A DNA stretch of 64,000 nt from 62-47 sp051954235 (GTDB taxonomy: Bacteria; Pseudomonadota; Alphaproteobacteria; Rhizobiales; Xanthobacteraceae): positions 1 through 64,000 of the forward strand of contig JBQCHY010000116.1 of assembly GCA_051954235.1 (NCBI GenBank). The letters run 5' to 3'. Shown one piece after another: positions 7,940-16,661 of the stretch. Both the position numbers and the translations under genes were made by a program. The notes under the pieces were generated by a model. It ran no database searches. It was not told the DNA's origin and was given only the letters and a program-made list of their open reading frames with translations. The first letter of the stretch is position 1; each line of letters opens with the position of its first letter.

Positions 7940-10057
7940 ATGGTTCGGGTTGTTGCGGTGGCCGCACTCGCCGCGGTGTCGGTGGTCATCTCGAGCGGCG
8001 CGCCGGCGCGTGCCGCCGACGTGGTGTGGCAAGTCGAAAATCCTTTCCGCTTTTTCAAGAACGCCGCGTCTTTCGCGATGTATGAGCGTGGCTACCCGGT
8101 CGCGCGCGATGCCGCCTCCCCGCCCAATGACGTGGTGTGGCGGACCGAGCGCCGCCTCAACGATCCCGATTGCAAGACGGCAACGGATTTCGATACCTGC
8201 GCGGCGACAGCGCGCAAGCATTATGATGCGTCACGATTGGGTTGGGCGGCGCAGACCGTGGACGCGGTGTGCTACGACAGCCGGCAGGGACGCTACTTGC
8301 AGACCTGCGACCGGCGTTATTCGTGGGGCACGGTGAAGGAGGACTACGTCCTTCCCGAGGCACACACCGTCATCGTCAAGCTGGCGCCGGCGCACCTCGC
8401 GACGGTCGCGCGGGGCGAATGCACGTGGACGTGGTCGCCACGCAAGCCGGGCGGCAAGAGCGAGACCCGCAAGGACGTCTGCGTCACGCCGTTGAAGATT
8501 CCGCGCGTGCCGTTTTCCCTCGATCCGGCCGCATCGGGCGTGACGGTGCAAGTCGCGCTACCGGATGGCCGCACGCTGTCGGAGCAGATCGTCGTCGAGG
8601 ATCGCTTCATCGTCGCGCTCGGCGATTCGTTTGCATCCGGCGAAAGCAATCCCGATCGTCCGGTGACTTTCAGCCCGGCGCGCGAGATGGTCTACGATCC
8701 CGTGCTGGCACGCGAGGACGTTGCCAGCCGCGCCGTTGGCAAGCCGGCGCAGAAACCGGTCATCGCGCCGTCACCTGGCAATTTCGACTACAAGCAGTTG
8801 CCACGTCGTGCAATGGAAGACGAACGCAACGGCTTGTTTTATCCGCTGAGTTCGAAGCAATTCGAAACGGCATTCAACGCGGCCGGCCCGAAGTGGCTCA
8901 GCCCCGATTGCCATCGGTCGCAATACGGCTACCCGTTCCGCGTCGGCTTGCAGCTTGCGCTGGAGAATCCGCATCGTTCGGTGACGCTGTTGAGCTTCGC
9001 CTGCACCGGCTCCGAAGTCACCGAAGGCCTGTTCCTCGACAAGAAGGCGCGCGAGGGCTCGGCGCACGCCACGGTGCGCGCGCAACTCGATCAATTGTCG
9101 GACATGCTGTGTCGCGGTCCGAAAACAATGCGCGCGACCTATCAACTGCCGATCTACGAGAGCGGCAGCACGAAGATCATCACCGATACCGTGACGAAAT
9201 CCTGGTGCGCGCCGGGCCAGCGCAAGCGGCCGATCGATACGGTGCTGCTCTCGATCGGCGGCAACGATGTCGGATTCTCGGCGCTGATGCTTTACGCGAT
9301 GACCGAAAGTGCCGGCGATCTGGCGCCGATCGCGGGGCTGCTCGGCCAGCAGATCCGGTATTCGCCGCAGGTCGCGCGGGTCTATCTCGAACAACTCGAC
9401 GAACGCATGAAGGCGGTGCGTGATGCGCTGCGCGACGGCTTTGGCGTACCGCCGGCGCGGGTGTTGCAGACCGCTTACGAGCCGATCCAGTTCGACGAGA
9501 CCGGCGCGCTGTGCGGCACGCAACCGACGCTCGGCCTCGACGTTCACAAGAAGCTGTCGCTGTCGCGCGAGCGGCTCGGCGAGACGGTGAGCTTCCTTCA
9601 GGATTTCTTCACGCGCACCGCCTGTATCACCAACGGCGGGCGCGGCTGCCCGGCGCTCGCGACCGGCGCGGGGACGGGCTTCCAGCTCATCACCGATCAT
9701 CAGTCCGAATTCGCTAAACGCGGCATCTGCGCCCGCGATCCCCGCAACGCGCAGGCTGACGGCGCAGCGATGGCGATGCCGCGTCGCCCGGCGGGAGCCG
9801 AGGATTTCGCACCCTACTCGCCGGCGGCCTATCTGCCTTACGCCCATCGCTGGCGGCTGTTCCGCACACCGAACGACGCCTTCCTCACCGCCAACGTGCA
9901 TTCGCCGGGGTTCTCGTTGTTCGACATTCTGCAGCCGGTCTATGCGGCGATGTACAGCGGCGCGGTCCACCCGACCGCCGAGGGCCACGCCATCGTCGCC
10001 GACCACGTGGTCCGGCACGTCCGGACGGTGATCGCCAAGCCGACGCACAAGGAGTGA
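7940..10057 (+). CDS. Large secreted SGNH/GDSL hydrolase-like protein
   Basis: 705-residue exported protein with a signal peptide ending PARA (about residue 25). After about 200 residues of unassigned cysteine-containing N-terminal domain come the SGNH blocks: ALGDSFASGE (catalytic Ser near residue 228), SIGGNDVGF (block III Asn near 441) and HPTAEGHAIVADHV (block V with the catalytic His near 679). There is a long insertion between blocks III and V. The family is esterase/lipase or deacetylase; the unusual length suggests a polymer substrate. Start at 7940: AGAAGG lies 6 bases before the ATG. An in-frame GTG at 7925 would lengthen it by five residues. It is monocistronic and is followed by a tRNA on the other strand. 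Confidence 0.86.
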   Translation: MVRVVAVAALAAVSVVISSGAPARAADVVWQVENPFRFFKNAASFAMYERGYPVARDAASPPNDVVWRTERRLNDPDCKTATDFDTCAATARKHYDASRLGWAAQTVDAVCYDSRQGRYLQTCDRRYSWGTVKEDYVLPEAHTVIVKLAPAHLATVARGECTWTWSPRKPGGKSETRKDVCVTPLKIPRVPFSLDPAASGVTVQVALPDGRTLSEQIVVEDRFIVALGDSFASGESNPDRPVTFSPAREMVYDPVLAREDVASRAVGKPAQKPVIAPSPGNFDYKQLPRRAMEDERNGLFYPLSSKQFETAFNAAGPKWLSPDCHRSQYGYPFRVGLQLALENPHRSVTLLSFACTGSEVTEGLFLDKKAREGSAHATVRAQLDQLSDMLCRGPKTMRATYQLPIYESGSTKIITDTVTKSWCAPGQRKRPIDTVLLSIGGNDVGFSALMLYAMTESAGDLAPIAGLLGQQIRYSPQVARVYLEQLDERMKAVRDALRDGFGVPPARVLQTAYEPIQFDETGALCGTQPTLGLDVHKKLSLSRERLGETVSFLQDFFTRTACITNGGRGCPALATGAGTGFQLITDHQSEFAKRGICARDPRNAQADGAAMAMPRRPAGAEDFAPYSPAAYLPYAHRWRLFRTPNDAFLTANVHSPGFSLFDILQPVYAAMYSGAVHPTAEGHAIVADHVVRHVRTVIAKPTHKE

Positions 10058-10111
10058 GCGCGCCGTCGGCGCTCACATCAGGATAGCAAATCGCTTTTCA
10101 GGAGAATCGGC

Positions 10112-10185
10112 TGGAGCGGGCGAAGGGAATCGAACCCTCGTATGCAGCTTGGGAAGCTGCCGTTCTACCATTGAACTACGCCCGC
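10112..10185 (-). tRNA. tRNA-Gly (anticodon CCC)
   Basis: The reverse strand folds as a cloverleaf. The acceptor stem is GCGGGCG with CGCCCGC. The D-arm region is TAGTTCAATGGTAGAA. The anticodon stem GCAGC/GCTGC closes the loop TTCCCAA, placing CCC at positions 34-36. The T-arm is GAGGG-TTCGATT-CCCTT, followed by discriminator T and an encoded CCA. Body 10115-10185; CCA at 10112-10114. Confidence 0.97.
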
Positions 10186-10282
10186 GCTCAGGTTCTGATT
10201 TAGCCGAGACGGCGCGGCAGGCCAAGCCCTGTCGGTGGACGGAGGACACAATTCACCGCGATGGATACGCGGCAAGTCTCCG

Positions 10283-11731
10283 TCAGGACTCCTGCGCCAG
10301 GGAGCGGCGAGCGGCTTGGTCCTCCGCGGCATCCCATTTGTTCCAGACCACCGTGGCCATGCACAGCAGCCCGAGCACGATCATCGACAGCGCCGCCAGC
10401 ACGAAGAAGGCATGGCTCGGGGCGCCCTGCGCGATCAGCCACCAGCCGCCGAGGCCGATGAACGCAAGCCGCGCGGTCTGCGCCAGCACCGGGCCGAGCA
10501 CCTTGGCCGCACCTTGCGAGGAGAAATACATAGACGTGTTGAGGCCGAGGAACGCATACATCGGCGCTGCGACAAACAGGTATTGTCGGCTGGCTTCGTG
10601 CACGCTGGCGTCGTCGGTGAACAGGTTGACCCAGAGATCGGGGAAGAAGGCGATCACCGTGCCGATAATCCCCACACTCGAGAACGAAATGAGTCCCCCG
10701 ATCCACGCGGTCTTGCGCGCCCGTGCCACCTGACCGGCGCCGATCGCCATGCCGATCATCGGCACCGACGCAATGCCGACCGCGAACGCCAGCGTCGTCA
10801 GCATGAATTCCAGCCGCGCGCCGATGCCGTAGCCGGCCAGCACCGCGTCGCCGAAGCGCGCCAGCATCGCGGTGAAGATCGCGATCGTCAGCACCGTCTG
10901 GATCGGCGAGAAACAGGCGATGGCGCCGACCTTGAGAATGTCGAAGAACATTCCGCGTTCGATCCGGATCGCTTGCGCGATCGGATTGACCCGCGCGCGG
11001 CCGGACAGCACGTACCAGGCCATGATCGCGGTGCCGATGGAAAAGGCGAGCACAGTGCCCGCCGCGATGCCGGGCATCCCGAACCGTGGCACCGGCCCGA
11101 GCCCAAGCCCGAGGATCGCGCCGAACACGATCTGGCACACGGCGGTATTCAGCGTCACCACCGACGGCAGCTTCATGTTGCCGGTGCCGCGCAGGATCGA
11201 GGCGAATGTATTCATCAGCCACGGCACCAGCGCCGCGCCGAAGAAGATGTGCATGTAGCCGAGGGCCTGCGTCAGCACGTTGCCGCGTCCGCCGAGCGCC
11301 CACAGCAGGCCGCTTCCGCTCAGCAGAATGCCGACCGTGAAAACGATCCCGATACAACAGGCGATTATCAAGGCATGGGCGGCGAGCAAATTCGCACGCC
11401 CGACATCTCCCGCGCCCAGCGCGCGCGAGATGGCCGACGACACTCCGCCACCCATCGCGCCGCCTGACGTGGTCAGCGTCAGCATGACGAACGGAAACAC
11501 CAACGCCATCGCCGCCAGCGCCTCGGTTCCGAGGCGTCCGATATAGGACGTCTCGGCGATGACGACGCAGGTGCCGGCGCCCAGCGCCACCACATTCGGC
11601 GCCGACAATCGCAGCAGGGTGCCGAGGATCGGCCGATCCAGCAACGGATTGGCGGCATTCAGCAGGAGCCGCGACAGCGCTCGCTCGTCGGGACCCGCAA
11701 CGGGGATTTCAGCAACTCCGATATCGGACAT
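10283..11731 (-). CDS. MATE family multidrug/toxin efflux transporter
   Basis: 482-residue polytopic inner-membrane protein, about 12 hydrophobic segments in two similar halves, matching the usual MATE length (450-480). The first half begins near PILGTLLRLSAPNVVALGAG and has the family's conserved AETSYIGRLGTEALAAM stretch. The second half repeats a similar pattern near IGARLEFMLTTLAFAVGIAS. MATE proteins export organic cations or drugs in exchange for Na+ or H+, but the substrate here is unknown. It ends about 100 bp from tRNA-Gly on the same strand. The 121-bp gap to the upstream same-strand gene makes separate transcription likely. Confidence 0.92.
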   Translation of the reverse strand: MSDIGVAEIPVAGPDERALSRLLLNAANPLLDRPILGTLLRLSAPNVVALGAGTCVVIAETSYIGRLGTEALAAMALVFPFVMLTLTTSGGAMGGGVSSAISRALGAGDVGRANLLAAHALIIACCIGIVFTVGILLSGSGLLWALGGRGNVLTQALGYMHIFFGAALVPWLMNTFASILRGTGNMKLPSVVTLNTAVCQIVFGAILGLGLGPVPRFGMPGIAAGTVLAFSIGTAIMAWYVLSGRARVNPIAQAIRIERGMFFDILKVGAIACFSPIQTVLTIAIFTAMLARFGDAVLAGYGIGARLEFMLTTLAFAVGIASVPMIGMAIGAGQVARARKTAWIGGLISFSSVGIIGTVIAFFPDLWVNLFTDDASVHEASRQYLFVAAPMYAFLGLNTSMYFSSQGAAKVLGPVLAQTARLAFIGLGGWWLIAQGAPSHAFFVLAALSMIVLGLLCMATVVWNKWDAAEDQAARRSLAQES

Positions 11732-11852
11732 CTGCTCCCTGACGGCCGGTGACTGAAGCGCTGCGGGCGGGGCCGAGCCAAATCAGTAGCATCGATCCAA
11801 CCATCCGCCACTGCGCGCGGCGCATGGGCCTATTCCGCGATCGGACCAGAAA

Positions 11853-12905
11853 TTACTCGACCGACCAGACAAACGGTGGACGCCCGCCCGGCGCGGTCGA
11901 GAGCTTGACCCGAATAAACCTGCCGCAAACTGCGGCGAGACCCTCGACCATACCTTCCAGCAACCGAAGGCAAGCCGGATGGTAATCGACGAGGTCGGCC
12001 ATCAGTTTCCAGCTCCGCTGATGCAGTTCGTAGTCGCCACCGGAGGACACCAGCTCGACATCGTCATCCTGCGCGGCGAACAGCGCGCACAGGAATTCCG
12101 CGAACTCCTTCGGTCCGCCGCGCGTGCCATTAAGCCCCGGCGCGATCTCGTCGAAATACTGCATGCCGATCAGCTTGCCGGTGAGGTGCAGCAGATAGGC
12201 GGCATCGACCGGACCGAATACCTGCGTCGCCACCGGCGCGGCGGTGCGGACGTATTCCATCGCGTAGTTGCGATAAGCCTTCTCAAGCCGCGGCTGCGGC
12301 CAGCTATCGACCGGCAACGCCGGCGCGCTGGCAATATCGAAGGCGGGCGCTTCGAGATGCGGCGCGAACACCAGCCGCTGATCGATGGTCAACGGATGAT
12401 CGTATTCGCAGTAATAGCCTTCGAGGCCATCCTGTCCCTCGACCGACTGCTTGGTGCAGACGAAACCGAGATTGAGATTGCCGAGCGCCACGCCGTTGTT
12501 GGCGTGCCAGCCGCGCAGCATCGCGCGCGACACCTCACCCGGAATGCCGCAGATCGCGGTGCCGCGCCACGCCCAGCGCGGCGGCGGATAGCGTACCCAC
12601 GCCTTGCGATCGGTCTCGTACATGTATTCGACATGGACGCCGCCGATCCAGTTGGACAGGTAGTGATACTGCGCCGCCGCCACCGCGGGCGGCAGCTTGT
12701 CGAGGCCGAGTTTCGTGAGACCCGGCAGGAAACGTTCCTGCTGCTGGCGGCGAAACACCCGGAATACGAACTCGGCCGCATCCGCTGTGCCGCGACGGCT
12801 CACGATGGTCAGGATCAGGCCGGTGAAATAAGCGTGATGGAGATCGGCGACGCCGCGCCAGCCCCGCCACTTCGCATCGCGCTCCGCAGTGTCCGTTTCC
12901 GTCAA
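11853..12905 (-). CDS. Conserved-looking protein of unknown function, paired with a dienoate hydratase
   Basis: 350-residue soluble protein I do not recognise. It has no signal peptide or membrane segment. It is rich in aromatic residues (KAWVRYPPPRWAWRGTA, GYYCEYDHPLTIDQR) with scattered His and Cys but no classical nucleotide or metal motif. The reading frame is open further upstream into the next gene, so the start must be chosen. TTG at 12905 is preceded at a 7-base gap by GGAGG, the best site available, and gives only a 23-bp gap to the upstream hydratase. That tight spacing suggests the two act in one pathway, perhaps aromatic or dicarboxylate degradation. The coding frame is well supported; function and exact start are not. 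Confidence 0.72.
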   Translation of the reverse strand: MTETDTAERDAKWRGWRGVADLHHAYFTGLILTIVSRRGTADAAEFVFRVFRRQQQERFLPGLTKLGLDKLPPAVAAAQYHYLSNWIGGVHVEYMYETDRKAWVRYPPPRWAWRGTAICGIPGEVSRAMLRGWHANNGVALGNLNLGFVCTKQSVEGQDGLEGYYCEYDHPLTIDQRLVFAPHLEAPAFDIASAPALPVDSWPQPRLEKAYRNYAMEYVRTAAPVATQVFGPVDAAYLLHLTGKLIGMQYFDEIAPGLNGTRGGPKEFAEFLCALFAAQDDDVELVSSGGDYELHQRSWKLMADLVDYHPACLRLLEGMVEGLAAVCGRFIRVKLSTAPGGRPPFVWSVE

Positions 12906-12928
12906 GACGACACCTCCGAAACTATCGC

Positions 12929-13711
12929 TCAGGTGAATTGCACGGCGACCGAACCGAGCGGGCCGAAATCGGCGTGCAGCGTATCGCCCTTGTCGGCCAT
13001 CACCGGCCGCGTGAACGAGCCGGACAGCATCACATGGCCCGGCTCCAGCACGGTGCCGAAACGGCCGACCTTGTTGGCGAGCCAGGCAATGCCCATCGCC
13101 GGATGACCGAGCACGCCGGCGGCAATGCCGGTCTCCTCGATTTCGGAGTTGCGATAGAACACCGCACCGACCCAACGCAGATCGACATCGTGCGGCCGCA
13201 CCGGGCGCCCGCCGAGCACGATGCCCGCAGCCGCGCCGTTATCCGCTACGGTATCGAAAATCTTGCGTGGGTTCTGCACGCGCGCGTCGATGATCTCGAT
13301 CGCCGGCACGACGTATTCGGTGGCGCGCAGCACATCGAGCAGACCGATGCCCGGCCCCTTCAACGGCTTCGCCAGCACGAAAGCCAATTCGGGCTCGACG
13401 CGCGGCACGCAGTAGTTGGCATGCGGCACCTTCGCGCCGTCATGCAGCATCATGTCGTCGAGCAGATGGCCATAATCCGGCTCGTCGATCTGCGACGCCT
13501 GCTGCATCGCTTTCGAGGTCAGGCCGACCTTGTGACCGAGCAGCTTGCGGCCGCCCGTGATCTTGCGCCGCGTCGTCTCGCTCTGGATTGCGTAGGAATC
13601 CTCGATCTCGATATTCGGGAACGTCTTGGACAATTGCACGGCCTGCACGCGGGTCCGCTCGGCTTCCATCAGAATGTCCGCGGCCTTGGCGCGCTCCTGG
13701 TCGGTCAGCAT
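12929..13711 (-). CDS. 2-oxo-hept-4-ene-1,7-dioate hydratase-like (HpaH/MhpD family)
   Basis: 260-residue member of the fumarylacetoacetase-like hydratase/decarboxylase family, which adds water to 2-hydroxypentadienoate-type intermediates of aromatic meta-cleavage. Visible family features are GHKVGLTSKAMQ, the metal-binding region RVEPELAFVLAKPL (the E-x-E ligands) and AIEIIDARV. HpaH, MhpD, DmpE and DmpH are hard to separate by eye; residues such as IDEPDYGHLLDDMML favour the HpaH/HpcG side. Start at 13711, with GGGAGG about 12 bases upstream; an in-frame extension to 13786 has no site. No other homoprotocatechuate genes lie here, so the pathway is uncertain. Confidence 0.87.
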   Translation of the reverse strand: MLTDQERAKAADILMEAERTRVQAVQLSKTFPNIEIEDSYAIQSETTRRKITGGRKLLGHKVGLTSKAMQQASQIDEPDYGHLLDDMMLHDGAKVPHANYCVPRVEPELAFVLAKPLKGPGIGLLDVLRATEYVVPAIEIIDARVQNPRKIFDTVADNGAAAGIVLGGRPVRPHDVDLRWVGAVFYRNSEIEETGIAAGVLGHPAMGIAWLANKVGRFGTVLEPGHVMLSGSFTRPVMADKGDTLHADFGPLGSVAVQFT

Positions 13712-13838
13712 GGTTCGACAATCCTCCCGGTCGATGATGTGCTGGAACTTTATGCAAGCATGGCGCAATTGGCGACAGAATACCATCGCATGCCGCCCTG
13801 CCGAAAACGGGGATCAGAAACGCTGCCGCAACACGCCC

Positions 13839-14945
13839 TCAGGCGCGGAAATGCTTCGACAGTTTGAGGCCCTGCGCCTGATAGTTGGAGCCGATGCGCT
13901 GGCCGTAGAGTGCGTTCGGGCGTTCCAGCATGCGCTCATAGATCAGGCGACCGACGATCTGGCCGTGCTCGAGAATGAAGGGCACCTCGCGCGAGCGCAC
14001 TTCCAGCACGGCGCGCGCGCCCTGCCCGCCAGCGCCGGCATAACCGAAACCGGGATCGAAGAAGCCGGCATAGTGAACGCGGAATTCGCCGACCAGCGGA
14101 TCGAACGGCACCATCTCGGCGGCGAAATCCGGCGGCACCTGCACCGCCTCTTTCGAGGCGAGAATGTAGAACTCACCGGGATCGAGAATCAGGCTGCCAT
14201 CGGGCCGCGCCGCGATCGGCTCCCAGAACTCGTTCACCGCATAGCCGCCACGGCGGTCGATATCGACCACGCCGGTGTGGCGCTTGGCGCGATAGCCGAC
14301 GAAGCCGCCGGAATTTGCGCCCGACAGATCGACGCTCAACGCCAGCCCGCCGGTGAGATCGGCATCGTCGCAATCGACCAGCCGCTCCTCGTCATGCAGC
14401 ACTTCGAGTTCGTCGGTGGTGAGGATCGCATCGCCGGTGCGGAAGCGCACCTGCGACAGGCGCGAACCCTCGCGCAACAGCACCGGAAACGTCTTCGGGC
14501 TGATCTCGGCATAGAGCGGCCCGTGATAACCGGCGCCGATCATATCGAAGCGACGCGTGCCGTCGGCAATCACGCGGGTGAACACGTCGAGCCGTCCGGT
14601 CGAGCTTTTCGGATTGGCGGCGGCGACGATCTCCGGCGGCAGCGCGAGGCTCTCCAGCAGCGGCACGATGTAGACGCAGTTGGTTTCCAGCACCGCGCCA
14701 TCTGACAGATCGATCTCATGCAGCTTGAGTTCGTCGATCCGGTCGGCCACGCGCGCGCCCGGCCCCGGCAGGAAACTCGCGCGCACCCGATAGGCGATAT
14801 TGCCGAGCCGCAAGTCGAGGCTGGCCGGCTGGATCTGGCTCTCGACGAAGGGATATTCCGGCAGGATCAACCCGGCATCGGCCATCGCCGCAATCATGCG
14901 GTCGGACAGAATTCCGTTGGCGTCGGGATCTAGCGTAAACGGCAC
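13839..14945 (-). CDS. dcd: dCTP deaminase, double-length alphaproteobacterial type
   Basis: 368 residues, about twice the usual dCTP deaminase length (about 190), and built as two related halves of the trimeric dUTPase/dCTP deaminase fold. The first half has QPASLDLRLG and NPKSSTGRLD. The second half has GFFDPGFGYAG followed by GQIVGRLIYERM. The enzyme converts dCTP to dUTP, feeding dTMP synthesis and limiting dCTP pools. The double form is, as I recall, the standard annotated dCTP deaminase of Rhizobiales. It is transcribed away from metZ with 358 bp between them, holding a repeat and a riboswitch belonging to metZ. A downstream gap of about 130 bp separates it from the hydratase gene. Confidence 0.9.
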   Translation of the reverse strand: MPFTLDPDANGILSDRMIAAMADAGLILPEYPFVESQIQPASLDLRLGNIAYRVRASFLPGPGARVADRIDELKLHEIDLSDGAVLETNCVYIVPLLESLALPPEIVAAANPKSSTGRLDVFTRVIADGTRRFDMIGAGYHGPLYAEISPKTFPVLLREGSRLSQVRFRTGDAILTTDELEVLHDEERLVDCDDADLTGGLALSVDLSGANSGGFVGYRAKRHTGVVDIDRRGGYAVNEFWEPIAARPDGSLILDPGEFYILASKEAVQVPPDFAAEMVPFDPLVGEFRVHYAGFFDPGFGYAGAGGQGARAVLEVRSREVPFILEHGQIVGRLIYERMLERPNALYGQRIGSNYQAQGLKLSKHFRA

Positions 14946-14983
14946 AGCATTATCCTTGCGTCATCTCGTCGAAGCGGTCGCAC

Positions 14984-15082
14984 CGTCATCCTGAGGTGCG
15001 AGCCATCTTTGGCGAGCCTCGAAGGATGAACGGCCGTCGCCCTTCGAGGGCTTCGCTGCGCTCCGCCGCCTCAGGGTGACGG
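14984..15082. repeat. Palindromic intergenic repeat, family C (copy 2)
   Basis: Begins CGTCATCCTGAGGTGCGAGC and ends GCCTCAGGGTGACGG, with inner CCTCGAAGGATGAA and CCCTTCGAGG arms. Same family as 3739-3827, in opposite overall order. It lies between the divergent dcd and metZ genes, upstream of the SAM-II element. Confidence 0.85.
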
Positions 15083-15165
15083 CTCAAGTCCGAAAATATC
15101 GACCCTACCGGTTATCCGATGAGCGGCTTGACGGAAAGGGCGGGGCGGATTATCAGCAGCACTTA

Positions 15166-15220
15166 TCCCGTGGTGATTTGAGCCGGCCGGCTTGCAGCCA
15201 CGTTAAACAACTCGCTAAAC
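15166..15220 (+). promoter_or_regulatory. SAM-II riboswitch aptamer controlling metZ
   Basis: The sequence matches the alphaproteobacterial SAM-II consensus almost base for base: TCCCGTGGTGATTTG, then a GC-rich segment, CTTGCAGCCACGTTAAACAA and CTCGCTAAA. P1 is CGTGG with CCACG. The 3' ACTCGCTAAA forms the pseudoknot part. It senses S-adenosylmethionine and would reduce metZ expression when SAM is plentiful. It ends just before a terminator hairpin and about 83 bases before the metZ start. Confidence 0.95.
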
Positions 15221-15221
15221 A

Positions 15222-15270
15222 GGCCGGGGACGTATGATCCCGGCCTTTTTATTTGAAGGCCGGATTTTTT
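15222..15270 (+). terminator. Two overlapping terminator-like hairpins after the SAM-II aptamer
   Basis: Hairpin 1 pairs GGCCGGG (15222-15228) with CCCGGCC (15239-15245) and is followed by five T. Hairpin 2 pairs CCGGCCTT (15240-15247) with AAGGCCGG (15256-15263) and is followed by six T (15265-15270). They share the CCGGCC segment, so they exclude each other. Both look able to end transcription before metZ. Confidence 0.75.
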
Positions 15271-15303
15271 ATGGCCGATGTCCGGGCGGCCATTGGAGGT
15301 CAT

Positions 15304-16500
15304 ATGTCCATCGCGAAACCCGCTGCATCGTCTTACCGTCCCGAAACCCGCCTGATCCACTCAGGCGTGCTGCGCTCGCAGTTCAACGAAACCGCCGAGG
15401 CGCTGTTTCTGACGCAAGGCTTCGTCTACGACACCGCCGAGCAATGCGAAGCGCGCTTCAACGGCGACGATCCCGGCTTCATCTATTCGCGCTTCTCCAA
15501 TCCCAACGTGTCGATGTTCGAGCGCCGGATGTGCGAGTTGGAAGGCGCGGAAGCTGCGCGCGCCACGGCGACCGGCATGGCTGCCGTCACCACCGCCATT
15601 CTCGCACCGCTGCGCGCCGGCGATCATGTCGTCGCCGCGAAAGCAATGTTCGGTTCCTGCCGCTATGTCGTCGAGGATCTGCTGCCGCGTTACGGCATCG
15701 AATCCACGTTGGTGGATGGCCTCGATCTCGATCAGTGGCGGAAAGCGATGCGGCCGAACACGCGCAGTTGCTTTCTCGAAAGCCCGACCAATCCGACACT
15801 CGACGTGCTCGACATCGGGGCGATTGCCGACATTGCACATGCAGCCGGCGCACGGCTGATCGTCGATAATGTGTTCGCGACGCCGATCTGGCAGAGCCCG
15901 CTCACGCTCGGCGCCGACGTCGTGGTTTACTCCGCGACCAAGCACATCGACGGACAAGGACGTTGTCTCGGCGGCATCATCCTGTCATCGGATGCCTTCA
16001 TTCAGGAACACATCCATACCTTCATGCGCCAGACCGGCCCGTCGATCTCGCCGTTCAATGCGTGGACCTTGACGAAAGGCCTTGAAACGCTGGCGATCCG
16101 CGTCCGGCAACAGACCGCGAATGCTGCCGCGATCGCTGACGTGCTGGCAACGCATCCGAAGATCGCCCGGCTGATCTATCCGGGACGCGCCGATCATCCG
16201 CAGGCTGCGCTGGTGAAAAAGCAGATGCGCGCGGGCTCGACCTTGATCGGTTTCGAGGTGAAAGGCGGCAAGCCCGCCGCGTTCCGCTTCCTCAATGCGC
16301 TGAAACTCGCCCGCATCAGCAACAACCTCGGCGACGCGCGCAGCCTCGTCACGCATCCGGCGACCACGACGCATCAGCGGCTGCCGATCGAGGCGCGCGC
16401 CGAACTCGGCATCGGCGAAGGTTTCGTGCGTTTCTCAGCGGGGCTGGAACACGCTGACGACCTGATCGCGGATATCGATACCGCGCTCGAACAGGCGTGA
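15304..16500 (+). CDS. metZ: O-succinylhomoserine sulfhydrylase
   Basis: 398-residue PLP enzyme of the Cys/Met metabolism family that makes homocysteine from O-succinylhomoserine and sulfide, bypassing cystathionine. Family marks are IHSGVLRSQFNETAEALFLT at the N-terminus, YSRFSNPNV, and the PLP-lysine site VVYSATKHIDGQGR near residue 212. SLVTHPATTTHQRL is the late conserved segment. The start at 15304 follows TTGGAGG at a 4-base gap; upstream in-frame starts fall inside the riboswitch expression platform. The SAM-II leader confirms a role in methionine synthesis. Choosing metZ over metY or metC rests on the overall resemblance and the usual alphaproteobacterial context beside dcd and apaG. 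Confidence 0.95.
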   Translation: MSIAKPAASSYRPETRLIHSGVLRSQFNETAEALFLTQGFVYDTAEQCEARFNGDDPGFIYSRFSNPNVSMFERRMCELEGAEAARATATGMAAVTTAILAPLRAGDHVVAAKAMFGSCRYVVEDLLPRYGIESTLVDGLDLDQWRKAMRPNTRSCFLESPTNPTLDVLDIGAIADIAHAAGARLIVDNVFATPIWQSPLTLGADVVVYSATKHIDGQGRCLGGIILSSDAFIQEHIHTFMRQTGPSISPFNAWTLTKGLETLAIRVRQQTANAAAIADVLATHPKIARLIYPGRADHPQAALVKKQMRAGSTLIGFEVKGGKPAAFRFLNALKLARISNNLGDARSLVTHPATTTHQRLPIEARAELGIGEGFVRFSAGLEHADDLIADIDTALEQA

Positions 16501-16661
16501 GTTTGTCGCGCGCACGACAATCTTCGCACGGCTATACGACGAAATGCGCAGACCGGAACGCCATGCTGCGGCGTTTTGCGGGTCGCAGCGATGGCCCGTG
16601 CAGATTAAAATCACGACGGCTTTGGGCCAAACCTCAATGGCATAACAAGAAGAGGCGTTTG

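Noticed and set aside
10112..10185. tRNA-Gly as an attachment site for a mobile island
   Set aside because: No integrase and no second copy of the tRNA 3' end is visible within the window.
10235..11467. 410-codon forward frame opposite the MATE transporter
   Set aside because: Antisense to a clear 12-TM transporter, with His/Arg/Gln-rich composition and no recognisable domain.
11853..13175. 440-codon version of the unknown gene beside the hydratase
   Set aside because: The extra upstream part overlaps the hydratase coding sequence by about 250 bases; the TTG at 12905 with GGAGG fits better.
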